Shown here: piece after piece, positions 8,007 through 15,411 of the stretch
Position numbering within the stretch: position 1 is the first letter of the stretch
Layout: each line of letters opens with the position of its first letter
Origin: Bacillota bacterium
Lineage (GTDB): Bacteria; Bacillota; Sulfobacillia; Sulfobacillales; JAIMBI01
Reading direction: 5' to 3'
DNA length: 42,011 nucleotides
Assembly: GCA_021846505.1 (NCBI GenBank)
Contig: JAJZWV010000034.1
Coordinates: 1-42,011, forward strand
Program-made: the position numbers and the translations under genes
The notes under the pieces: generated by a model
Database searches by the model: none
Seen by the model: the letters and a program-made list of their open reading frames with translations, nothing else
Told to the model about the DNA's origin: nothing

Positions 8007-9353
8007 GTGGTGCCGACGCGGGTGGACCTGTTGTCCGCGCCGCCCTTGGTGCGGGCGGTGTGGGAGCTGCTGGCGGAGGCGGCCCCCACCTACCTGGTGG
8101 GGGGGGCCGCCCGCGACCTCATTCGCGGCCGTGTGCCGCGGGACTGGGACTTGGCCACGGGCCTGGCCCCCGAGGACGCGGTGGCACGGATGCGGCACGC
8201 GCATCCAGAGTGGGGGCTGGGCTTTGCCGGTGTGAGCTGGGGCACCGTGGTGGTGCGCACCGCCGCGCGCGGGCCGTCCGTGGAGGTTACCAGCTTTCGC
8301 GCGGACGGGGTATACCGGGACGGCCGCCGGCCGTCGACCGTGCGCTTTGGCACCTCCTGGGCCGAAGACGCCGCCCGCCGCGATTTCACCATCAATGCGC
8401 TGGCCGTAGACCTAAACGGTAGCGTGGTGGACGCGGTGGGCGGGCTCGCCGACTTAGAGGCCGGCCTGGTGCGCGCCGTGGGGCACGCCGCCGATCGATT
8501 TCGGGAGGACCCGCTCCGCCTCTGGCGGGCGGTGCGGCTCTTGAGTCAGGGGCCCTTTCAGCTGGAGGCCGCCACCGCGGCGGCGGTGCGCGCGGAGCGC
8601 CCCCGCCTGGCCGTGGTGGCGGCGGAGCGCCAGGGCGAGGAGCTGGCAAAGCTGCTGGCGGCTGAAGAGCCGGCGGCGCTGGCGCGCGCGCTCGCGGCTC
8701 TGCAGGACTTGGGCGTGTGGGACGTGCTGTGGCCCGAGTGGGCCGTGGCGCGGGGGTGTCCCACGAGCACGGAGCCCATAGACCAGCACTGCCTGGCCAC
8801 GGCGGTGGCGCTGCCGAGCCGGCTTCGGCTTGCGGGGCTCCTGCACGACATCGGCAAGCCCGTGTGCGCCAAGCGCGAGGAGGGCCGCTGGCACTTTGCG
8901 GGGCACGCGGCCGTCAGCGCGCTGTGGGCCGAAAGCATGCTGGGCCGGCTGCGCTTTCCCCGCCGCATGCAGCAAGAGGTGTCCTGGCTGGTGGCGCACC
9001 ATGGGCGCGACTGGGATGCCCTGCGCCCGGCCGACCTCCGCCGGCTGTGGGTGGAGGTGGGGCCCGAGCGGCTGTACGACTTGCTCACGCTGGATGCGGC
9101 CGACGGCGGCGCGGTGGCGGATACATCGGCCATGAGAGCTCGGGTGGAGGCGGCGGTCGCCACCCCGTATGGCCTGGCGCCCGCCTGCAGCGGCCAAGAC
9201 GTTCAGGGCTGGCTGTCGCTGCTGCCTGGCCGCCGCGTGGGGGACGTGCTGGCGCACCTGCAGGAGTGGGTGCTGGAGCATCCCGAGGACAATCGGACGG
9301 AGGCGCTGCGGCAGGAGGCGGAGCGGTGGAGCCGGGAGGTCGGCGGCGAATAG
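8007..9353 (+). CDS. cca: CCA tRNA nucleotidyltransferase / poly(A) polymerase family, with HD domain
   Basis: 448 residues from GTG 8007, the first of two adjacent GTG codons; AGGGGAGAAGG lies just upstream. A longer frame reaches back to 7932 but has no ribosome site. Class II nucleotidyltransferase motifs are in order: YLVGGAARDLIRG, then RDWDLAT carrying the catalytic acidic pair, RRDFTINALAVD, and FREDPLRLWRAVRL. The C-terminal half has an HD motif (LLHDIGKP) and a later HHGRDWD, so it is the long HD-containing type. It adds or repairs the 3' CCA of tRNAs. The one tRNA gene in this window already encodes CCA, so repair is a likely role. Confidence 0.9.
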   Translation: MVPTRVDLLSAPPLVRAVWELLAEAAPTYLVGGAARDLIRGRVPRDWDLATGLAPEDAVARMRHAHPEWGLGFAGVSWGTVVVRTAARGPSVEVTSFRADGVYRDGRRPSTVRFGTSWAEDAARRDFTINALAVDLNGSVVDAVGGLADLEAGLVRAVGHAADRFREDPLRLWRAVRLLSQGPFQLEAATAAAVRAERPRLAVVAAERQGEELAKLLAAEEPAALARALAALQDLGVWDVLWPEWAVARGCPTSTEPIDQHCLATAVALPSRLRLAGLLHDIGKPVCAKREEGRWHFAGHAAVSALWAESMLGRLRFPRRMQQEVSWLVAHHGRDWDALRPADLRRLWVEVGPERLYDLLTLDAADGGAVADTSAMRARVEAAVATPYGLAPACSGQDVQGWLSLLPGRRVGDVLAHLQEWVLEHPEDNRTEALRQEAERWSREVGGE

Positions 9354-9380
9354 CCGGCAGGCAGGTAATGGGAGGAATCT

Positions 9381-10925
9381 TTGGTGGCTGCGTTGGAAGC
9401 GCCGGTGCTGCTGCGCACCTTTCCTGCCCCGGGCCCCCATCCCTGTGGACTGGCCTGGGACGGCCGCGCGCTCTGGTACTCGGACGGCGAGACCAGCCGG
9501 CTGAGCCAGCTGAATTCTGAGACGGGGGCGGTGCTGGCGGAGCACCAGATGGTGGATCAGCCGGTGCGGGGAGGGCTAACCTTTCGCGCCGGCCGGCTTT
9601 ATCAGGTGGCGGGCCACCCCAAGCAGCTGGTGCAGGTGGATCCGGATTCGGGACACACCGACGTGCTCCGGGTGCTGGGTGAAGACGTATGCGGCATCGA
9701 CGGGCCAGGTGCGGTGCTGTATCTGCTCCGCAAGGGCGTGGGCACGCTCGAGGCGCAGGAGTGGGGCTCGGGCGTCGTGCTGGGCACCTGGCCCGCCACC
9801 GCCGCGCCCGGGGGCCTCACGCTGGTGGGGGATAGTGCGGTGGCCGCGGATTTGGGCCAGGGCACCCTGCAGGCCTTTTCGGGAGGCAGTTGGCTGGCGC
9901 CCCCGGTGGCCGTGGGCGGGCGGCCCACGGGGCTCGCGTGGGGCGCGGGCCGCCTGTTCGCCAGCGACTTCGCCGCTCGGGAGATTCGGGTATACCAGTG
10001 GCCCGCCGCGGCCCCGCGCGGCGGGCTCACGGGCCCAGATTGGGGCCTAGAGATGGTGGATGCGGCCTCCGGCTGGGACCTGCGCCAGGTGGCCGCCATT
10101 TTGGCGGATGCCCTGTTTCAGCCCACGGCGGCGGAGTTGGACGCCCTGCTGGAGGAATACCAGCGCTGGCCGCACCTGCTGCTGGGGGTGCGGGAGCGTG
10201 ACCGGGTGGTGGGCGTCGTGGGGGTGGACCTGCGCGACCCGGGGCTGGTGGAAATCTCGCATGTGGCCGTGCGGCCCGAGGACCGCGGGCGGGGGATTGG
10301 CCGCAAACTGGTGGAGGCCGTGCGCCGGGGGGCGGCCCCGCGCGCCTGCTGGCTCATGACCGACGAAGACGCGGCGCCGTTTTACCGCCGGGTGGGATAT
10401 GGTGCAGTCGGTGGGCGAGCGGTATCCCGGCCGCGAGCGCTTCGTGGTGGTGGGCGCATGCTGACGCGGCCCATTGGCCGGCTGCGCGCCGGCGTGGTGG
10501 TGGAGCATGGGGACGCGGTGGCACTTATCGAGCGCCACCGCGCGGGGCTCGTGTACTTTGTGTTTCCGGGTGGAGGGGTCGAACCTTCGGAGTCGCCGGA
10601 GGCGGCCGCGGTGCGCGAAGCTTACGAAGAGCTCGGCCTTCGGGTCGTGCTGGGCCCACTGCTGGCGGAGGTGCGCTTCAGCCCGTCGGGAGAGCAGGCG
10701 GACAGCATGCAGCGGTACTATCGGGCGCGCTGGGTGTCGGGCGAATTTGGCACCGGCACCGGGCCGGAGTACCAGGATGCTGACGGGATTGCGGCCTACA
10801 TCCCGACGTGGATGCCGCACCCATCGCTCGCGCAGCACGATGTGCGGCCGCGGGCCCTGGCGGACGCGCTGGGCCAGCACAAAAACGCCTGGCCGGCGGG
10901 CTGGGTGCTGCGGCTTTGGGAGTAA
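9381..10925 (+). CDS. Beta-propeller / GNAT acetyltransferase / Nudix reading frame, probably two genes joined by a frameshift
   Basis: 514 residues from TTG 9381 or GTG 9384, with GGGAGG five to eight bases upstream. Residues 1-215 are a six-bladed, NHL/streptogramin-lyase-like propeller (repeats such as GLAWDGRALWYSD and GLAWGAGRLFASD). Residues about 225-350 are a GNAT domain with the acetyl-CoA loop RPEDRGRGIGRKL and FYRRVGY. Residues about 365-514 are a Nudix hydrolase with a complete Nudix box (a GGGVEPSE start and REAYEELG end). The junction is suspicious. After FYRRVGY the GNAT-like ending continues in the +1 frame as GERYPGRERFVVV and stops at TGA 10462-10464, overlapping an ATG at 10458 that begins a normal Nudix protein. 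In frame, the linker is low-complexity (Gly/Arg/Ala). I read this as propeller-GNAT followed by a coupled Nudix gene. Confidence 0.7.
   Translation: MVAALEAPVLLRTFPAPGPHPCGLAWDGRALWYSDGETSRLSQLNSETGAVLAEHQMVDQPVRGGLTFRAGRLYQVAGHPKQLVQVDPDSGHTDVLRVLGEDVCGIDGPGAVLYLLRKGVGTLEAQEWGSGVVLGTWPATAAPGGLTLVGDSAVAADLGQGTLQAFSGGSWLAPPVAVGGRPTGLAWGAGRLFASDFAAREIRVYQWPAAAPRGGLTGPDWGLEMVDAASGWDLRQVAAILADALFQPTAAELDALLEEYQRWPHLLLGVRERDRVVGVVGVDLRDPGLVEISHVAVRPEDRGRGIGRKLVEAVRRGAAPRACWLMTDEDAAPFYRRVGYGAVGGRAVSRPRALRGGGRMLTRPIGRLRAGVVVEHGDAVALIERHRAGLVYFVFPGGGVEPSESPEAAAVREAYEELGLRVVLGPLLAEVRFSPSGEQADSMQRYYRARWVSGEFGTGTGPEYQDADGIAAYIPTWMPHPSLAQHDVRPRALADALGQHKNAWPAGWVLRLWE
10392..10464 (+). other. Apparent frameshift site between GNAT and Nudix coding regions
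   Basis: In the +1 frame, bases 10399-10464 encode MVQSVGERYPGRERFVVVGA plus one Cys, a natural-looking GNAT C-terminus, and the TGA overlaps the Nudix ATG 10458-10460. In the frame as read, the same bases give a Gly/Arg-rich linker. One extra base, or two missing bases, near the G runs at 10390-10396 would explain it. It may be a sequencing error, a real mutation or programmed slippage. Confidence 0.6.
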
Positions 10926-11172
10926 ATCTCTGCCGCCGCGAGAGCGGGCTGTCGCCAGTTCGGATGCATGGATAACCTGGCACCCATGCGGACTTCAACC
11001 CGAGAAGAGCTATCCAGCGGAGACGATACCTCCACGTATGTCTGCAATTCGTCCGAAACGGCCACGCACCACGCGCGTACGCGTGGATGGCCGAGGGACC
11101 CCGCATCCCGTGTCCGGCTGCAAAGCGGGACGCCATGCGCTTGCTCCATTGGAAACCGGCATCGAACGCCGC

Positions 11173-11574
11173 TTACCGCACAGATGGATGCACTTCGACG
11201 CCGGCAAGAGCTGCCGCCTGCTGAAGGCGCCTGTCCAACGTGAGCAGCGGCAGAAAGCGCCTCAGCGCCAGCTCGAGGTAGGTCGCGTCGTAGACGGAGA
11301 GGCCATATTCACGAGCGAGTGGGAGGACGCCGCTGAAGACGTCCGCTTCGGTGTCGATCTCAATCGCCAGGGCATCTTCCAGCGCTGGAATCAGTGCCGT
11401 TATTGCCGAAGCAGCAATCCGCCCCCTGCGCTCGGCTACCATGAGGCCGTTGGCTATTTCAAAAGCCCAAAGGGATGGGACCACGCCTTCCAAGTGCGGG
11501 GGCGGCCACGCCGCCGCCTCGTCGGGCAGACACCAAGCCAGCGCCGACGAGGCATCCATCACGCACCGCCTCAC
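11173..11574 (-). CDS. vapC: PIN-domain ribonuclease toxin (VapC family)
   Basis: 133 residues. The four acidic positions of the PIN active site are present: Asp in MDASSALAW, Glu in WAFEIANGL, Asp in LSVYDATYLELA and Asp in LLTLDRRLQ. VapC toxins are Mg-dependent endoribonucleases that cut tRNA or rRNA and arrest translation until bound by their antitoxin. The ATG overlaps the antitoxin stop by four bases (ATGA), the standard antitoxin-first arrangement. The gene sits alone between two unrelated loci, typical for a mobile addiction module. Target RNA cannot be inferred. Confidence 0.88.
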   Translation of the reverse strand: MRRCVMDASSALAWCLPDEAAAWPPPHLEGVVPSLWAFEIANGLMVAERRGRIAASAITALIPALEDALAIEIDTEADVFSGVLPLAREYGLSVYDATYLELALRRFLPLLTLDRRLQQAAALAGVEVHPSVR

Positions 11575-11810
11575 GGTCGGCCCTCATTTATCCACTCGCG
11601 AATCTCTGAGATATCGGCGCGAGGCAACTGCTCGCGAAGTTGGGTCAGCCTCTCGAGCGCTTCCTGACGGGTGAGGCGCTGTCGAGGAATGGGCCCCACA
11701 ATGGCCACGTCGACTCCGCGATTCGTAATAGTGATCGTCTCGCCCGCGTGGGCGGCCCGCAAGATCTCGGTGAAGTGAGTCTTTGCTTCAAACGTTCCTA
11801 TCCTGCGCAC
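11571..11810 (-). CDS. vapB: Phd/YefM-type antitoxin
   Basis: 79 residues from GTG 11810, chosen because AGGAGG lies seven bases upstream; a longer frame to 11870 would cover the promoter. The N-terminus (IGTFEAKTHFTEILRAA) and the motif GETITITNRGVDVAIVGP are the Phd/YefM DNA-binding fold. The C-terminal tail (ADISEIREWINEG) is acidic and amphipathic, the part that normally wraps the toxin. It should neutralise the PIN toxin and repress the shared promoter. Confidence 0.87.
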   Translation of the reverse strand: MRRIGTFEAKTHFTEILRAAHAGETITITNRGVDVAIVGPIPRQRLTRQEALERLTQLREQLPRADISEIREWINEGRP

Positions 11811-11829
11811 AAGCGCGCCTCCTAAAACC

Positions 11830-11870
11830 AGTTTTAAAACTAGCATAGCTCGGCGCGCGGCGCGCGTCAA
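11830..11870 (-). promoter_or_regulatory. Promoter and operator of the toxin-antitoxin pair
   Basis: On the minus strand TTGACG (11865-11870) and TATGCT (11842-11847) are spaced by exactly 17 bases. Immediately downstream, at the expected start site, lies the perfect palindrome AGTTTTAAAACT (11830-11841), followed by a second half-site (TAAAACC) just before the AGGAGG. A/T-rich palindromes at +1 fit autorepression by the Phd-type antitoxin. Confidence 0.75.
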
Positions 11871-12108
11871 GACTTTTCGCCCGCGGGCGGAACCAGCTCA
11901 GCCGGCCGCCATTGCCAGACTTAACGACGACCGCCGGCGGACTTCTACTTGGAACATCGCGGCGCGGCAGTGTCTCTGGCAAAGCTCGATGCAAGCCGCC
12001 GCGCAGCGCGTGTGACAGCAGGATCCAGGTCCCGTCCAATGATCGGCTGCGGGCGGGAGTGCTGGCTCACCACGGGGGAGCGTGGCTTGCGGGCGGGGTC
12101 CTGCGCCT

Positions 12109-12914
12109 TCAGGAGGGAGAGCCCACTGGCGAGGGGACGGCAATGTCCCAGCGCGCTCGGGGAAAGTCCAAGCGCCAATCCACCTGCATGAGTGATGTGG
12201 CACCGAGCAGGACGTCGACGCGGCGCGAGGGATCTAGCGACGATAAATCCACGGCCGCCACCAGGTGGGGGGCGAGCGTGTGTCCCGCCAGCGAGAGGTG
12301 GTGCAGCCCGTAGGCGGCGGCCGCTGCCTGAGTGCCGCCAGCAGCCGTGCCCTGGGACTGACCGAGCGGGGTAAACCGGGTGGGATGGGCCGCCCGCCCG
12401 CCCGCATCCACCAGCGTAATGCTGGCGCCAGTGTCCACCAGTGCCTGGGCGGGCTCGCCGACCAAGACCTCGATGAAGGGGTGCCCCGCAGCGCCGAAAT
12501 TTATGGGGTGGCGCGCAGGCGGGCCGCTCGTGGGGGGCTCCGCGATGGTCATGAGGTGGCGGGACCAGCAGAGATCCACCCGGAAGTGGCCGAGAAAGTC
12601 CATGCCCAACACCCCCTGGCAGCCGGGCGGCATCATCTCGGACAGCGCCAGCACGAACGGCGCCCGCCCGATCGGGCCCACGCGGATCAGGGGAGCCGCG
12701 GCGAGACGCTCTGGGCGCCGCGAAAAAATCCCCCCGGTGCGCGGGTGCCGGCCGGCGGAAAGCCCGACGTGTACACATCGAGCGCCGCCGCACTGCCTGC
12801 GGCCCCGGTGTCCAGCAAAAAGCGGCGCGGCTGCTCCCCGAGCCAGCCATCCACGGCCACGGTATATCCCTCGCCGTCGCGGTCCGGCCTGATGATGAGC
12901 GGCACTTCGGCCAT
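12109..12914 (-). pseudogene. Retropepsin-like aspartic protease, frameshifted
   Basis: Two frames make up one protein of about 268 residues. The first (ATG 12914, AAGGG upstream; a further in-frame ATG at 12932) carries the first catalytic motif FLLDTGAAGSAA. It runs through G6 and T6 runs at 12723-12735 and stops at about 12687. The second frame picks up at the same run (SRRPERLAAAPLIRVGPIG) and carries GVLGMDFLG and the second motif ALVDTGASITLVD, ending at TGA 12109. Adding one base to the homopolymer restores a continuous two-DTG, retropepsin-like protein. No signal peptide or membrane anchor is evident. The Fur-family gene ends at 12937, just upstream, so it is the last gene of the metal operon. 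The break may be a sequencing error, phase variation or decay. Confidence 0.7.
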
Positions 12915-12936
12915 GCGGCCCTTCTCGGGCATCACG

Positions 12937-13401
12937 CTAGCGCGGCAGCGGCCCCGAAGTTTTGGCTGCCGTACACTCGGCGCACAAGCCGTGCAGCTCC
13001 ACCTGGTGGAAGTTGACGCGGCACTGGTTGTCGCGCCCCAACTGGGCCATCACGTCGGTCAGGTCGCAGTTGTAGAGGTCGACGACGCGGCCGCACCCAC
13101 TGCACACCAGGTGGTCATGGTGGGTGCGAAACGGCTCGCGCAGCTCGTAGCCCACCGACTGATGGTCCACCAGCACGGGGTGCGTGACGCCAATGGCCGA
13201 AAACACCTCCACGATCCGGTACAGCGTGGGCACCGACAGCCCGTCGGCTTGGAGGCGCTGCGCCAGCTCAGGCACCGACAGCGGCCGCGCGCTTTGCAGG
13301 AGCGCGCGGAACACCGACAGCCGGTTGGGTGTGATGCGAAGCTCCTGGGCTTGGAGCCGCTGGCGCAAGAGCGCCTCGGCCTCGCTGTCTTGAATGCTCA
13401 A
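12937..13401 (-). CDS. Fur-family metalloregulator
   Basis: 154 residues from TTG 13401, chosen because it overlaps the upstream stop (TTGA) and is preceded by a G-rich ribosome site (GGGGGTGA). The N-terminal winged helix contains LRITPNRLSVFRALL and LSVPTLYRIVEVFSAIGV. The C-terminal dimerisation domain has the sensory HHDH cluster and two CxxC pairs (CSGC and CAEC) for structural zinc. The subtype (Fur, Zur, Nur, PerR) cannot be fixed from the sequence. Its place behind a nickel/cobalt-transporter-like gene, under a promoter with a Fur-type dyad, favours a nickel or zinc sensor that controls its own operon. Confidence 0.88.
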   Translation of the reverse strand: MSIQDSEAEALLRQRLQAQELRITPNRLSVFRALLQSARPLSVPELAQRLQADGLSVPTLYRIVEVFSAIGVTHPVLVDHQSVGYELREPFRTHHDHLVCSGCGRVVDLYNCDLTDVMAQLGRDNQCRVNFHQVELHGLCAECTAAKTSGPLPR

Positions 13402-14285
13402 CTCGTCACCCCCGCTGGGTCCGTGCTGTGCGGCGGACTGTCGCCAAACCGGCGCGCCGCTTCCGCGCGGCTGGACCAAAAGGCCCACACCGCCACCCCA
13501 AACAGCGCCGGTACGGCCAGGAAAAACCCAGCGCCTAAGTTATGGAGATTATGCACCTGAATGGGCGTCACGATCTCGATATGCGCCACCACCTGCGGGG
13601 CCAATAGGCCCAGCGCCGCCACCGCCATGAAGGCGAGGCCGCCTCCGGTCAGCGTCTTGCCGCTCATGGAGCGGGCAACAAATTCGCGCGCCTCGGCCGT
13701 CAGGCGGCGGCGCGCCATCCACGCGCCAAAGGCACTGCCCAACAGCATCTGCATGAGCATGGTGCCCAGCCCGAAGAGGAGCCCCGGCACCCAGCCCACC
13801 CAGGCACTCGGCATGGTCGGCGCCAGCACCGTGTAGATAATGACGGCGAACGCCCCAATCCCCCACCCCGCAATAAAGCCATGCACCAGCGGCATGTAGG
13901 GCGGCGCGGCGCGCGGCCCCTCGCTGGGGCCGTGCCGGCCCGCCGACCAGTGCAGCGAGTGGCCGCGGTGCAGAATATAGAGGCCCGATGCGGCCATGAC
14001 CAAGCCGACCACCGCGTACACGTCAAACTGCCACCGCGTGGCAAATTCGAAGCTCGCGAGTGCCAAAAACGCCAGCTCCGACGCAATGGCGCGCTGGAGC
14101 GTAAACGCTGCGGAAAACAAAAAGCCCACGCGGCGCCCGGCCCGACTGGAGTAGCTGCCCACGGCGTAGCTGAAGGTGATGGGCCACGTGTGCTCGTCCG
14201 GCGTGATGCCGTGCACCATCCCCAGCAGCAGGGCCGTGGGCAGCACCAAAAGCAGGGTTAAGTGGTCCGGGTTCCACAGATTCAT
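13398..14285 (-). CDS. NicO/NiCoT-like membrane protein, probable metal transporter
   Basis: 295 residues from ATG 14285 with AAGGAGG five bases upstream. There are six or seven hydrophobic segments. The first ends in MVHGITPDEHTWPITFSYA (His25, Asp30, Glu31, His32), which resembles the HxxxxDH metal signature of nickel/cobalt permeases and RcnA-like NicO proteins, though spacing and the extra Glu differ. A His-rich loop (LHRGHSLHWSAGRHG) lies mid-protein. It should move a divalent metal across the cytoplasmic membrane; uptake versus efflux is not clear. It is the first gene of a unit with the Fur-family regulator and the retropepsin gene, and has its own promoter with a dyad operator. Confidence 0.65.
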   Translation of the reverse strand: MNLWNPDHLTLLLVLPTALLLGMVHGITPDEHTWPITFSYAVGSYSSRAGRRVGFLFSAAFTLQRAIASELAFLALASFEFATRWQFDVYAVVGLVMAASGLYILHRGHSLHWSAGRHGPSEGPRAAPPYMPLVHGFIAGWGIGAFAVIIYTVLAPTMPSAWVGWVPGLLFGLGTMLMQMLLGSAFGAWMARRRLTAEAREFVARSMSGKTLTGGGLAFMAVAALGLLAPQVVAHIEIVTPIQVHNLHNLGAGFFLAVPALFGVAVWAFWSSRAEAARRFGDSPPHSTDPAGVTS

Positions 14286-14311
14286 GGCCGCCTCCTTGCC
14301 GCAATCCTGAC

Positions 14312-14365
14312 GCACATGAAATAATCTTGCATGTGCAGTATGTCGGCAACCGCGGACGATGTCAA
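14312..14365 (-). promoter_or_regulatory. Promoter with Fur-type operator for the metal operon
   Basis: On the minus strand TTGACA (14360-14365) and CATACT (14337-14342) are 17 bases apart. Directly after the -10 box lies a 25-base dyad with perfect 7-base arms, GCACATG/CATGTGC (14312-14318 and 14330-14336), around an A/T-rich centre (AAATAATCTTG). The inner part, ATGnAAnATnATTnnCAT-like, has the look of Fur-family boxes. Binding would cover the transcription start and repress. Confidence 0.75.
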
Positions 14366-14384
14366 GGACGCGTGGCGAATATCG

Positions 14385-15299
14385 CTAGGGGCCTGGCTGT
14401 GCGCCGGGGGCGGCGGCAGGTGCCTCCTCGCCGGACACGCGGGCGGCCCGCGGGCGGCTGGCCGCGTGGCCCAGGCTCACACTGGCGGCCACTACCAGTG
14501 CGGCCGCCCCGTCGAGCCACGTCAGCGGCTGCCGCAGCAGCCACGCTGACCAGACCAGGGTGAGGAACACCTGAGCGTACTGCACCTGGCTGATGCGCGC
14601 GACCCCGCCCCGAGCGAGCCCGCGGTACCAGGCAAAAAACGCGAACAGCTGGCTGCCCAGCGCGACGTAAGCCATAGCGCCCCAGGCGATGAGAGGCACG
14701 GCCGACGCGGCCGCGGGCCAGTTGGACGCCGTGACGAGGACCGTCACCGGGCTTGCCAGCACCAGCGCCCATAAAATCACCGCGTGAGGAGCCATGTCCG
14801 CCGCCAGGCGGCCGCCCTCCGCGTACCCAAATGCTGCCGCCGCCACCGCGCCCAGCAGCGCCACGTCGGGCCAGGCGATCTGCCCGCCCGCCAGCAGGGC
14901 ATAAGCCAGGACGGTGGCGCTGGCCACGCCGCCGGCGGCCCAAAAAGCCGCGGGGAGTCGGGCTGGCTCCCGGCGGGCCCCCACCAGTGCGGTGGCCAGC
15001 GGCTGCAGCGCCACCACTATGGCTCCATTAGCCGAGGGCAGCCGGGTCAGCGCCACCGCCGCCAGCCAGGGGAAGCCAATCACGACGCCGAGGGCCACCA
15101 CCGTGAGGCCGCGCCAGTGGCGCCGGGGAAACGGCGCTCGGCGGTGGAGAAGCCACAGCGCCGCCGGCACCGCCGCGAGGGCCGCTCGTCCAAAGCCCAT
15201 GAGGGCCGGGCCCAGAGACGGATCGCCGAGCTGCGTGGCGGGCAGCGTCAGGCTGAACCCCAGAACGCCGAGGAATCCCAAGAGCCATGCCTGCCGCAT
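14385..15299 (-). CDS. EamA-type (DMT superfamily) membrane transporter
   Basis: 304 residues from ATG 15299 with GGGAGG seven bases upstream. Ten hydrophobic segments fall in two repeats, as in EamA exporters; examples are WLLGFLGVLGFSLTLPATQ (first) and VAYVALGSQLFAFFAWYRGL (eighth region). The C-terminal tail is soluble and Ala/Pro-rich. Such carriers export amino acids, amines or other small metabolites. It is divergent from a MocR regulator, with 112 bases between the two starts, a frequent regulator-exporter pair, so the substrate may relate to an amino compound sensed by the PLP-binding regulator. Confidence 0.85.
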   Translation of the reverse strand: MRQAWLLGFLGVLGFSLTLPATQLGDPSLGPALMGFGRAALAAVPAALWLLHRRAPFPRRHWRGLTVVALGVVIGFPWLAAVALTRLPSANGAIVVALQPLATALVGARREPARLPAAFWAAGGVASATVLAYALLAGGQIAWPDVALLGAVAAAAFGYAEGGRLAADMAPHAVILWALVLASPVTVLVTASNWPAAASAVPLIAWGAMAYVALGSQLFAFFAWYRGLARGGVARISQVQYAQVFLTLVWSAWLLRQPLTWLDGAAALVVAASVSLGHAASRPRAARVSGEEAPAAAPGAQPGP

Positions 15300-15359
15300 C
15301 CGATCGCCTCCCGTGCCAAATCGCGCCCCGTCAGGGGGAGCCTACCGGAGATTGGCGCG

Positions 15360-15404
15360 TTGACATCCAGCCAATTCCGTGTGAGTTTCAAAGCCAATTG
15401 GAGG
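15360..15404 (+). promoter_or_regulatory. Divergent control region with CCAATT repeats
   Basis: Two direct repeats AGCCAATT start at 15369 and 15392, 23 bases (about two helical turns) apart. The first lies within a TTGACA (15360-15365)-led promoter region and the second abuts the ribosome site of the MocR gene. MocR-type regulators commonly bind direct repeats of this spacing between their own gene and a divergent target. The -10 box is not clear. Confidence 0.45.
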
Positions 15405-15411
15405 CGATGTC

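Noticed and set aside
8454-9545. Minus-strand frame opposite the CCA-adding enzyme
   Set aside because: Shadow of a gene with full nucleotidyltransferase and HD motifs.
11945-12850. Continuous minus-strand frame across the retropepsin region
   Set aside because: It lies in the third frame, lacks the DTG motifs, and codon use favours the two frames that carry them.
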